Origin: Diaphorobacter nitroreducens
Lineage (GTDB): Bacteria; Pseudomonadota; Gammaproteobacteria; Burkholderiales; Burkholderiaceae_C
DNA: 64,000 nucleotides
Reading direction: 5' to 3'
NCBI GenBank assembly: GCA_003755025.1
Contig: RJVL01000003.1
Location: 372,001-436,000 of the forward strand
The translations under genes were made by a program, and so were the position numbers. Of the stretch, positions 26,679 through 33,953 are shown one piece after another. Each line of letters starts with the position of its first letter. The first letter of the stretch is position 1. The notes beneath the pieces are model-generated. The model worked only from the letters and a program-made list of their open reading frames with translations, had not been told where the DNA came from and made no database searches.

Positions 26679-27695
26679 TCAGCGTCGGACCTGTAGCGCG
26701 CCGGGGTTGACGATATTCGAGGGCGTGCCTTTGATGTAGTTCACCACATTGTCAAAGGCGGCTCCGAAATAGAGCTCGTAACTGTCTTGTTCGACGTAGC
26801 CGATGTGCGGTGTACAAATACAGTTCTCAAGCCGCAACAGCGCGTGGCCTTGCAAAATGGGCTCGCTTTCAAATACATCCACAGCAGCCATGCCCGGGCG
26901 GCCTCTGTTCAATGCGGCGATCAGGGCGTCAGGCTCAATGAGCTCGGCACGTGACGTATTGACGAGAAGGGACGTCGGCCGCATGCACGACAGGTCCTCT
27001 AGCGTGATCATGCCCTGCGTTTCCTCGGTCAAACGCACATGCAGTGAAACCACATCGCATTGGGAGAAAAACTCTGCCCGTGTGGCCGCTACCTGCAGGC
27101 CGTCGCTCAGTGCCTGGACCCGTGAGGCTTCCCGCCCCCACACGCGCACGTTCATCCCAAAAGCGCGCCCATAACCTGCCACGATCTGCCCGATCCTGCC
27201 GTAGCCCCAGATGCCCAGCGTCTTGCCACGCAGGACATTGCCCACCCCGAAGTTAGGCGGCATGGATGCGGCGCGCAGGCCCGACTGTTGCCATGCGCCA
27301 TGCTTGAGATTGGCGATGTACTGGGGAAGGCGGCGCATGGCGGCCATGATGAGAGCCCATGTGAGTTCCGCTGGCGCAACGGGGGAACTCACGCCTTCAG
27401 CGACGGCGATTCCCCGCTCGGTGCAGGCGGCAAGGTCAATGTGCGCGCCCACGCGGCCGGTCTGGGCAATCAACTTCAGGCGCGGCAGCTTGTCCACCAG
27501 TTGGCGCGTGATCTGCGTGCGGTCGCGGATCAGCACGATGACATCTGCGTCCCGCAAGCGCACCGATAGCTGCCCCAGCCCCTTGACGGTGTTCGTGTAG
27601 ACCTTTGCGGAGTAGGGGTCCAACCGTGCCGCGCAATGCAGCTTGCGCACGGCGTCCTGGTAATCGTCGAGTATTACGATGTTCATCTTGTCCAC
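26679..27695 (-). CDS. D-2-hydroxyacid dehydrogenase family protein
   Basis: 338 residues (ATG at 27695, or the second ATG at 27686). An NAD-dependent D-isomer 2-hydroxyacid dehydrogenase: the Rossmann motif in LGIWGYGRIGQIVAGYGRAFGM, catalytic Arg in LLVNTSRAELIEPDALI, Glu in AAVDVFESEPI and His in CTPHIGYVEQD. The substrate is unknown; its nearest look is to SerA-like single-domain members without the ACT regulatory domain. In many family members the catalytic loop reads ARG; here it is TSR, which keeps the arginine. It is convergent with the upstream binding protein. Confidence 0.9.
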   Translation of the reverse strand: MDKMNIVILDDYQDAVRKLHCAARLDPYSAKVYTNTVKGLGQLSVRLRDADVIVLIRDRTQITRQLVDKLPRLKLIAQTGRVGAHIDLAACTERGIAVAEGVSSPVAPAELTWALIMAAMRRLPQYIANLKHGAWQQSGLRAASMPPNFGVGNVLRGKTLGIWGYGRIGQIVAGYGRAFGMNVRVWGREASRVQALSDGLQVAATRAEFFSQCDVVSLHVRLTEETQGMITLEDLSCMRPTSLLVNTSRAELIEPDALIAALNRGRPGMAAVDVFESEPILQGHALLRLENCICTPHIGYVEQDSYELYFGAAFDNVVNYIKGTPSNIVNPGALQVRR

Positions 27696-27948
27696 TTACT
27701 GCGCACACAGTGGCGCAGCTTTGTTTCTCTGCAATGGTTCCAAAGGAGCGCATTGCCGGTCTCAATGGATCATTGTCGCTGATAAGAAAACCTGTGCAGC
27801 GTAGTTCCACCGATGGGCACCAGGCGCATTACCGTGGCGAATACGCTATTGCTTACATTTTTCAGAGAGTATCTGCGCCTTTTTCCCATTTGTGCAGTTA
27901 CAAATGGCCGTGCATTCCACCAGTTTGTTTTCGGCATCAGCAATCACC

Positions 27949-28461
27949 ATGAAAAACCGCGAGCCTCACGCCCTCTCCTCAACCCTCCAACTGGCCCGCG
28001 GTTTGGCTATGGCCTTGGCCGTGGCAGCCTCCGCCGGTGGCGTGGCAGCCCAGACCTACATCAACGCCACGGTGGGCGGGCAAATCGCTCCCGGCGTCTA
28101 CGGCCGCGTGGATATCGGCAACAGCGCGCCTGCGCTGCTGTACCCGCAGCCGGTGGTGATCGCACCTCCCGCGGTGTATGTTCCCCGTTCGCCCATCTAT
28201 ATGTATGTGCCGCCGGGCCATGCCAAGAACTGGTCCAAGCACTGCGCGCGCTACTCTGCTTGCGGTCAACCCGTGTATTTCGTGAAGGAGCCCCCGCGCC
28301 GGCCCGGCAAATTCCGCGATGACCGCGACCGGTTCGATGGCCGTTCGTTTGACGATGGCCGCGGCCACTGGAACGGCCGCGACCGGGATGATGACCATCG
28401 CGGCCGTGGGAATGGAAAAGGCAACGGCAACGGCCGAGGCCACGGGCGCGGTGATCGCTGA
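27949..28461 (+). CDS. Secreted hypothetical protein with Gly/Arg/Asp/Asn-rich tail
   Basis: 170 residues from the ATG at 27949 (MKNREPHAL). A signal peptide (about residues 15-35: ARGLAMALAVAASAGGVAAQ) is followed by TYINATVGGQIAPGVYGRVDIGN, a tyrosine/proline-rich middle and AKNWSKHCARYSACGQPVYFV with two cysteines. Residues about 120-170 are low-complexity repeats of R, D, G, N and H (DDRDRFDGRSFDDGRGHW; then GNGKGNGNGRGHGRG). I have seen similar secreted proteins in Comamonadaceae, but no function is known. It has its own upstream region of about 250 bases. Confidence 0.75.
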   Translation: MKNREPHALSSTLQLARGLAMALAVAASAGGVAAQTYINATVGGQIAPGVYGRVDIGNSAPALLYPQPVVIAPPAVYVPRSPIYMYVPPGHAKNWSKHCARYSACGQPVYFVKEPPRRPGKFRDDRDRFDGRSFDDGRGHWNGRDRDDDHRGRGNGKGNGNGRGHGRGDR

Positions 28462-28590
28462 GGCAGGCGTGAAGCCTGGCATCTGATGGCCGCAGCACGA
28501 TGAGGGTCCAGGCTTTTCGAGGGAGGCATTTCCCTCCCGAAGTTTTCGAGCCAACACTGCGTGTGCTCGGCGGTGTTGCCTTAAGCTTGT

Positions 28591-29349
28591 GTGCCTATGG
28601 CACATGTGACGTTCTCCCCTCCCTATACACCGCCCTCACAGGTCGTCGCGCAGTTGCGTGACCGGGGTTATGCGGTGCTGCAACCCCGGGACACAGCGAC
28701 ATGGGTGGGATGTGCCTTGAACGATTTGCAGGCCCTGGCGGCCGACTGGTCGGATCTGCCCCCGGATGACTACCTCAAGGACGGAGGACGGTACCGCAGG
28801 CGGCGCCACTCCTGCTTCATTGTCGAGGGCCCCGCCGTGAAACAAGCACCGCACCGCGCGCACTGGCAGCCGGTGGAGTACAACGCGCTGCACGGAGGGC
28901 TGCAGCGCTGGTTTGCGCCCATGCGTGACGAAACGGTGGCTCGACCGGTGTGGCGGCAACTCATGCAGGCGGCTGCGGGCCTCTCGCAAGCGATGTGCGG
29001 GCAGCCGTCTCAACCCTGCTACATCGAAGCACATCAGTTCCGCATTGACACCGAGGGCGGCATCGGCCGTCCGACACCCGAAGGCGCGCACCGCGACGGC
29101 GTGGACCTGGTGGCGGTGTTCCTGGTAAGCCGGCAGGGCATCAAGGGTGGAGAGACCCGCATCTTCGAAGCCACGGGCCCGAATGGACAGCGGTTTACCT
29201 TGAGCGAGCCCTGGTCCGTCATGCTGCTGGACGATGCGCGCATGATCCATGAAACCACACCCATCCAGCCCACCGAAGATGGCGGCTGGCGCGATACCCT
29301 GGTGGTTACCTGCCGGGGCGGTGGCTTTCAAGGGGATGCGTCCCAATAA
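28591..29349 (+). CDS. 2-oxoglutarate/Fe(II)-dependent dioxygenase family protein (2OG-Fe_Oxy_2)
   Basis: 252 residues. The facial triad is visible as HRDGVD (His and Asp, about residues 165-168) and the distal His in DDARMIHETTPI, with a 2OG-binding Arg in DTLVVTCRGG. The overall pattern (YRRRRHSCF near residue 70, YIEAHQFRI, GGETRIFEA) fits the family that contains L-isoleucine dioxygenase and BsmA. These hydroxylate free amino acids or act in biofilm stress; the substrate here is unknown. The ATG at 28591 and another at 28597 are both possible starts. Confidence 0.85.
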   Translation: MPMAHVTFSPPYTPPSQVVAQLRDRGYAVLQPRDTATWVGCALNDLQALAADWSDLPPDDYLKDGGRYRRRRHSCFIVEGPAVKQAPHRAHWQPVEYNALHGGLQRWFAPMRDETVARPVWRQLMQAAAGLSQAMCGQPSQPCYIEAHQFRIDTEGGIGRPTPEGAHRDGVDLVAVFLVSRQGIKGGETRIFEATGPNGQRFTLSEPWSVMLLDDARMIHETTPIQPTEDGGWRDTLVVTCRGGGFQGDASQ

Positions 29350-29443
29350 TTGATGCGAATCAAGCCTTGGAGGCCGCGTACGCATCACACTCGTTGTTGT
29401 TGCGGGCCTTCCAGGCCTGCCACCCTAACCAAAAGGAGGTTCC

Positions 29444-29884
29444 ATGTTCAAGCACATTCTGATTCCCGTCGATGGCTCGGAGACGTCCATGAAGGCCGTG
29501 GCCAAGGCGGCAGCGCTGGCCAAGACCTTCGGCAGCGCCGTGACGGCGCTGTACGTGATCGACCCTTATCCCTTCACGGGGGTGGGCGCCGATTTCGCCT
29601 ACGGCCAGGCGCAATACCTCAGTGCCGCGACGGCCGAGGCGAACACGGCCCTGGACGCCGCCAAGGCCGCTGTCACCCAGGCAGGCGTCGCCAGCGTCAA
29701 CACCATGGTAGGCGAGGGGCATGCGATCCACGACGGCATCCAGCGCGCCGTCGAGAGCACGGGCGCGGACCTCATCGTGATGGGATCGCACGGTCGCCGC
29801 GGGCTGGAAAAATTGGTGTTGGGCAGCGTCACACAGCGCGTGCTGGGCGTGGCCCACGTGCCGGTGCTGGTCGTGCGGGATTGA
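29444..29884 (+). CDS. UspA-family universal stress protein
   Basis: 146 residues, single Usp domain. MFKHILIPVDGSETSMKAVAKAA opens the fold, and GSHGRRGLEKLVLGSVTQRVLG is the ATP-binding G2-x-G9-x-G(S/T) motif. Usp proteins bind ATP and respond to starvation or anaerobiosis. AAAAGGAGG lies just before the start. A strong terminator follows within 30 bases, so the gene is monocistronic. Confidence 0.95.
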   Translation: MFKHILIPVDGSETSMKAVAKAAALAKTFGSAVTALYVIDPYPFTGVGADFAYGQAQYLSAATAEANTALDAAKAAVTQAGVASVNTMVGEGHAIHDGIQRAVESTGADLIVMGSHGRRGLEKLVLGSVTQRVLGVAHVPVLVVRD

Positions 29885-29910
29885 CCCGGGGCGTACGTCG
29901 CCACACATGA

Positions 29911-29940
29911 AAACGGCTCGCAACGCGAGCCGTTGTCTTT
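29911..29940. terminator. Bidirectional rho-independent terminator after uspA
   Basis: AACGGCTCGC-AAC-GCGAGCCGTT with TGTCTTTT on the plus side and TTTTC on the minus side. It separates uspA from the convergent Bug-type gene. Confidence 0.9.
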
Positions 29941-29979
29941 TCGCGCCTCGGTCACGGAACGGGGCGCTGCGAGCACGGG

Positions 29980-30972
29980 TTATTCAATCCGTGCACCCGA
30001 GGCTTCCACGATACCCTTCCACTGCACGTATTCGTTCTTGAGCAGGGTCGAGAACTGTTCCGGCGACATGGCCTGCGGCTCTGCGCCTTGCGCTTGGATG
30101 GCAGCCTTCATGTCCGCGGTGGCGAGCAGCTTGTTGACTTCCGCGTTGAGCGTGTTCACCACGGCTGGCGGCGTGCCTGCCGGCGCCAGCACGCCGTACC
30201 AGGTGCTCACGTCAAAGCCCTTGAAGCCGGACTCGGCCACCGTGGGCACGTCGGGCAGCGACGAACTGCGCTTGGCCGAGGTGACCGCCAACGGGCGCAG
30301 CTTGCCCGCCTTGATCTGACCCATGGCCGAGGGCAGCGACGAAACCAGCAGTTCCACATTGCCCGCCAACGCATCCATGAGTGCCGGGTTGGAGCCTTTG
30401 TAGGGCACGTGGCTCAGCTTGATGCCGGCAGCTTTCTCGAACAGGTCGCCCGCCAAGTGAATGGAGGTGCCGTTGCCGGGCGAGCCATAGGTGACGGTGC
30501 CCGGCGCGGCCTTGGCGGCCGCCACCACGTCGGCCAAAGATTTGTACTTGGAGTTGACACTCGTGGCGATGACCACGGGCGTGTACGCCACGTGGGCCAC
30601 GGCCGTCAGGTCCTTGGTGGGGTCCCACGGCAGGTTCTTGTACAGCCAGGGGCCGATGACCAGATTGTCCTTTTGGCCCATGACGATGTCATAGCCTGTG
30701 GGAGCGGCCTTCACCGCCTCGGTAATGCCGATGGTGCCGCCAGCACCCGGCTTGTTGTCGGCCACCACGGTCCATTTGTTGGCTTCCGTCAGCTTGGCGG
30801 CGACCAGGCGGGCCAGGATGTCGGTGCCGCCGCCGGGCGGGAAGGGCACGATCAAACGGATGGGCTTGGCGGGATAGGCGCCGGCAGCGGGTGCACTGGT
30901 CTGGGCATGGGCGGGCACAGCGCCCAATGCACAGGCGAGGGTGGCAAGAGAAAGGATGTGTCGACGAAGCAT
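29980..30972 (-). CDS. Bug-family tripartite tricarboxylate transporter substrate-binding protein
   Basis: 330 residues from the ATG at 30972 (MLRRHILSLATLACALGAVPAHAQ signal peptide). The TctC/Bug fold is shown by YPAKPIRLIVPFPPGGGTDILARLVA, VVADNKPGAGGTIG, YGSPGNGTSIHLAGDLFEKAAGIKLSHVPYKGS and WYGVLAPAGTPPAVV. These periplasmic proteins bind carboxylates, often aromatic or organic acids. No TctA/TctB partners are adjacent, as usual for the many orphan Bug proteins in this group. The thiolase gene lies upstream on the same strand, which hints at a shared catabolic role. Confidence 0.95.
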   Translation of the reverse strand: MLRRHILSLATLACALGAVPAHAQTSAPAAGAYPAKPIRLIVPFPPGGGTDILARLVAAKLTEANKWTVVADNKPGAGGTIGITEAVKAAPTGYDIVMGQKDNLVIGPWLYKNLPWDPTKDLTAVAHVAYTPVVIATSVNSKYKSLADVVAAAKAAPGTVTYGSPGNGTSIHLAGDLFEKAAGIKLSHVPYKGSNPALMDALAGNVELLVSSLPSAMGQIKAGKLRPLAVTSAKRSSSLPDVPTVAESGFKGFDVSTWYGVLAPAGTPPAVVNTLNAEVNKLLATADMKAAIQAQGAEPQAMSPEQFSTLLKNEYVQWKGIVEASGARIE

Positions 30973-31110
30973 GGGAAAAAGTCTCCTGGAGAACCTGGTA
31001 TAGAACATGGCGCATCTGGCGCGCGCCCGCCTGGATGATGGCCCAGCCATCGTGGGCCGCACTGTGCCGAAGCGCGCGCATGCCATCGCCATCGGCGATG
31101 GCGGGGCGTG

Positions 31111-32295
31111 TCAGAGGCGCTCGAAAATGGCCGCGATGCCTTGTCCACCGCCGATGCACATGGTCACCAGCGCGTACCGGCCCTGGATGCGCTGCAGTTC
31201 GTGCAGTGCCTTCACGGTGATCAGCGCACCGGTGGCGCCGATGGGATGGCCCAGCGAAATGCCCGACCCGTTGGGGTTGACCTTGGCCGGGTCCAGGCCC
31301 AGGTCGCGCGTGACGGCGCAGGCCTGCGCGGCAAAGGCCTCGTTGGCCTCGATCACGTCCAGGTCGTTGACCGTGAGGCCTGCCTTCTTGAGCGCCAACT
31401 GCGTCGCGGGCACAGGGCCGATGCCCATGTACTTCGGGTCCACGCCCGCATGGGCGTAGGCCACCAAGCGCGCCAAAGGCTTTGCGCCGCGGGCCTGCGC
31501 TGCCTTGGCATCCATCAGCACCACGGCGGCAGCCGCATCGTTGATGCCCGAGGCATTGCCCGCCGTCACCGTGCCGTTGTCCTTCGCAAACACGGGCTTG
31601 AGCTTGGCCATGTCGTCCAGTGTCGCGCCGGCGCGGAAGTGCTCGTCGGTGGCGTATTGCACCTCGCCCTTCTTGCTCTTGAGGGTGACCGGGACGATCT
31701 GGTCCTTGAAGTAGCCCGCTGCCGTGGCACGCTCGGCACGGTTGTGGCTCTCCACGGCCAGGCGGTCCTGGTCTTCGCGCGTGATGCCCCACTTGGCGGC
31801 GATGTTCTCGGCCGTCACGCCCATGTGGATGTTGTGGAAGGGGTCGTGCAGGGCGCCGATCATCATGTCGATCATCTTGAAGTCGCCCATGCGCGCGCCC
31901 CAGCGGCTGGCGAGGCTCGCGTAGGGTGCGCGGCTCATCACCTCCGCGCCGCCGCCGATGGCCACGTCGGCATCGCCCAGCTGGATGGTCTGTGCGGCCG
32001 ACACGATGGCCTGCAAGCCCGAGCCGCACAGGCGGTTCACGTTGAACGCGGGCGTGCCCTCGGCGCAGCCGCCCTGGATGGCCGCCACGCGCGAGAGGTA
32101 CATGTCCTTGGGCTCGGTGTTCACCACGTGGCCAAACACCACATGGCCGACGTCCTTGCCGTCCACTTGCGCGCGAGCCAGCGACGCGCGCACCACGAGC
32201 GCGCCCAGCTCGGTGGGCGGAACGTCCTTCAGGCTACCGCCAAAGGTGCCAATGGCGGTGCGCACGGCACTGACTACGACGACGTCACGGGACAT
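31111..32295 (-). CDS. Acetyl-CoA C-acyltransferase (thiolase), BktB/PhaA type
   Basis: 394 residues, the standard thiolase length. The nucleophile Cys 90 sits in NVNRLCGSGLQAI, with GHPIGATGA (His, about residue 350) and CIGGGQGIAAIF (second Cys, about 380). It condenses or cleaves acyl-CoA with CoA. The sequence fits the biosynthetic-type acetyl-CoA acetyltransferases; BktB-like broad chain length is possible but not decidable here. The adjacent short-chain dehydrogenase and Bug protein may belong to the same fatty- or organic-acid route. Confidence 0.94.
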   Translation of the reverse strand: MSRDVVVVSAVRTAIGTFGGSLKDVPPTELGALVVRASLARAQVDGKDVGHVVFGHVVNTEPKDMYLSRVAAIQGGCAEGTPAFNVNRLCGSGLQAIVSAAQTIQLGDADVAIGGGAEVMSRAPYASLASRWGARMGDFKMIDMMIGALHDPFHNIHMGVTAENIAAKWGITREDQDRLAVESHNRAERATAAGYFKDQIVPVTLKSKKGEVQYATDEHFRAGATLDDMAKLKPVFAKDNGTVTAGNASGINDAAAAVVLMDAKAAQARGAKPLARLVAYAHAGVDPKYMGIGPVPATQLALKKAGLTVNDLDVIEANEAFAAQACAVTRDLGLDPAKVNPNGSGISLGHPIGATGALITVKALHELQRIQGRYALVTMCIGGGQGIAAIFERL

Positions 32296-32320
32296 GGTTT
32301 TCTCCTGTAATGGTTTTGAA

Positions 32321-32372
32321 TCAAGTCAGGCTCTAGCGCTTATTGGATAAGCGCTAGCAGCTACAAAATGCA
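32321..32372 (-). repeat. Dispersed ~50-bp palindromic repeat, copy 5
   Basis: Reverse copy between the short-chain dehydrogenase end and the thiolase start, with the cleanest arms in the window: AGCGCTTAT-TGG-ATAAGCGCT, then AGCAGCTACAAAATG. The arms could form an RNA hairpin after the dehydrogenase gene. Confidence 0.8.
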
Positions 32373-32404
32373 TAGTAATGGTTGCACTGCGCCGGGGCAC
32401 GGCA

Positions 32405-33187
32405 TCAGGCCTCGCGCACGTCGGCCACGGGGTTGGCGCCGAAGTCTGTACGCTGCAGCCAGGCGAGCACGCGGGCAGCCGCGGCGTCTGGCGAGGTGAG
32501 CATGCCGCCCGTCTTGAGGGCGGCGAAGTTCTGCACATCCGGAAAGTCGGCCGGGTTGGCGCCGCGCAGCTGGACCTGCATGTCGGTGTCGATCACACCG
32601 GGAGCCAGCGAGCATACCTTGGCGCCGTGGGGCTTGGCGGCTTCGTCCAGCGCCAGGCACCGCGTGAAATGGTCCATGCCGGCCTTGGCCGCGCAGTAGC
32701 CGGACTGGGACGCCATGGCGCGACGCCCCAGCCCCGAAGAGATGTTCAGCACCCTGCGCGCCACGGAGTGGGGCGGTGCAGCCCAGCCTTCGGTCGCGCC
32801 CAGGAAGGCGGCCGTCAGCAGCATCGGCGCCTCCAGACCCACGCGCAGCGCGTTGGACAGCTCGGCCATGTCCTGCGGGCCGGTGCATGCCGACAGCGGC
32901 GCGATGCGCGGGATCACGCCGGCGTTGTTGATCAGCGTGGCGCTCGCGTACCGGCTGGCAGGCTGCGTGGCCAGCCATTCGCGCAGGCGTTGAGCGGCCT
33001 GCGCAGGCTGGGCCAGGTCCACGCTCCATTGCTCCAGCGTCGCGCCCTGCGGCACGGCCGTGGACAACGGCGCAGAGGTGCTGCGCGCCAGGCTGATCAG
33101 CGTGTTGCCGGGTTTCAGCAACTGGTGTGCCATGGCCAGGCCCATGCCGCGCGAGCCGCCGGTGAGGATGTAGAGGTGTTGCGTCAT
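32405..33187 (-). CDS. Short-chain dehydrogenase/reductase
   Basis: 260 residues from the ATG at 33187 (MTQHLYILTGGSRGMGLAMA). A classical SDR: cofactor motif TGGSRGMGLA, NNAG in TLINNAGV, Ser in NISSGLG and the catalytic pair in YCAAKAGMD. Substrate unknown; sepiapterin reductase-like members have a similar overall look. It is likely co-transcribed with the pseudouridine synthase and kinase genes upstream, all on the minus strand. Confidence 0.9.
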   Translation of the reverse strand: MTQHLYILTGGSRGMGLAMAHQLLKPGNTLISLARSTSAPLSTAVPQGATLEQWSVDLAQPAQAAQRLREWLATQPASRYASATLINNAGVIPRIAPLSACTGPQDMAELSNALRVGLEAPMLLTAAFLGATEGWAAPPHSVARRVLNISSGLGRRAMASQSGYCAAKAGMDHFTRCLALDEAAKPHGAKVCSLAPGVIDTDMQVQLRGANPADFPDVQNFAALKTGGMLTSPDAAAARVLAWLQRTDFGANPVADVREA

Positions 33188-33218
33188 GCGGGCATGGTAA
33201 CGGCCACGCACGCGGCGA

Positions 33219-33953
33219 TCAAAACGGCGGTGCCGAGGCAAACGCGCACCAGCCACCCTGCAGCGGGTGCGCGAACTCCAGCACGCATGCGTGCAGCAAC
33301 AGGCGCGGTGCGCGGGCTTGTACCGACGCATCGGCATAGAGCTGGTCGCCCAGGATGGGGTGGCCCAGTGCCGCCAGGTGCACGCGCAGCTGGTGCGTGC
33401 GACCGGTGACGGGTTCCAGCTCCACGGAGGTAGTGTCGCGGGCGGCGTCGTGCGCCAGCACGCGCCAACGCGTGAGGCTGGGCTGGCCGTGCGTGGCATC
33501 CACCACGCGCAGCGGACGGCGTTCCCAGTCCGCCGCGATGGGCAGCGCGATCTCGCCCCAGCCGTCCGCGTGCGCAGGGTCGGGCGGCGGCATGCGGCCC
33601 GCCACCACGGCGCGGTAGCGCTTGTGCACCAGCCGCTGGGCGAAGCTGTGGCTGAGGGCCCGCTGCATCGCGGCGCCCCGCGCCATGAGCACCAGTCCCG
33701 ACGTGGGCTGGTCCAGCCGGTGCACGATGAGCGCGTCGGGCCACAGCGCCTGGGCGCGCGTACTCAAGGCATCCTGTTTGTCGGGGCCCCGTCCGGGCAC
33801 GCACAGCAATCCCGAGGGCTTGTCCAGCACCAGCAGCGTGTCGTCCACGTGCACGCTGCGGACGCCCTCTGATGGGCTGGCCGGCATACCCTGCAAAGGT
33901 GCATGCGCCCCCGCCGTCTGTACGGCCTGCGGTGCTGTCAACTCAACCGCCAT
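33219..33953 (-). CDS. RluA-family pseudouridine synthase
   Basis: 244 residues from the ATG at 33953, which overlaps the kinase stop by 11 bases. The catalytic Asp is in IVHRLDQPTSGLVLMA, with VDDTLLVLDKPSGLLCVPGRG before it and EPVTGRTHQLRVHLAALGHPILGDQLYA after it. Such enzymes isomerise specific uridines in 23S rRNA or tRNA. There is no S4 domain, so RluA rather than RluC/D type is favoured. A later start at MPASPSEGV would also keep the fold. Confidence 0.9.
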   Translation of the reverse strand: MAVELTAPQAVQTAGAHAPLQGMPASPSEGVRSVHVDDTLLVLDKPSGLLCVPGRGPDKQDALSTRAQALWPDALIVHRLDQPTSGLVLMARGAAMQRALSHSFAQRLVHKRYRAVVAGRMPPPDPAHADGWGEIALPIAADWERRPLRVVDATHGQPSLTRWRVLAHDAARDTTSVELEPVTGRTHQLRVHLAALGHPILGDQLYADASVQARAPRLLLHACVLEFAHPLQGGWCAFASAPPF

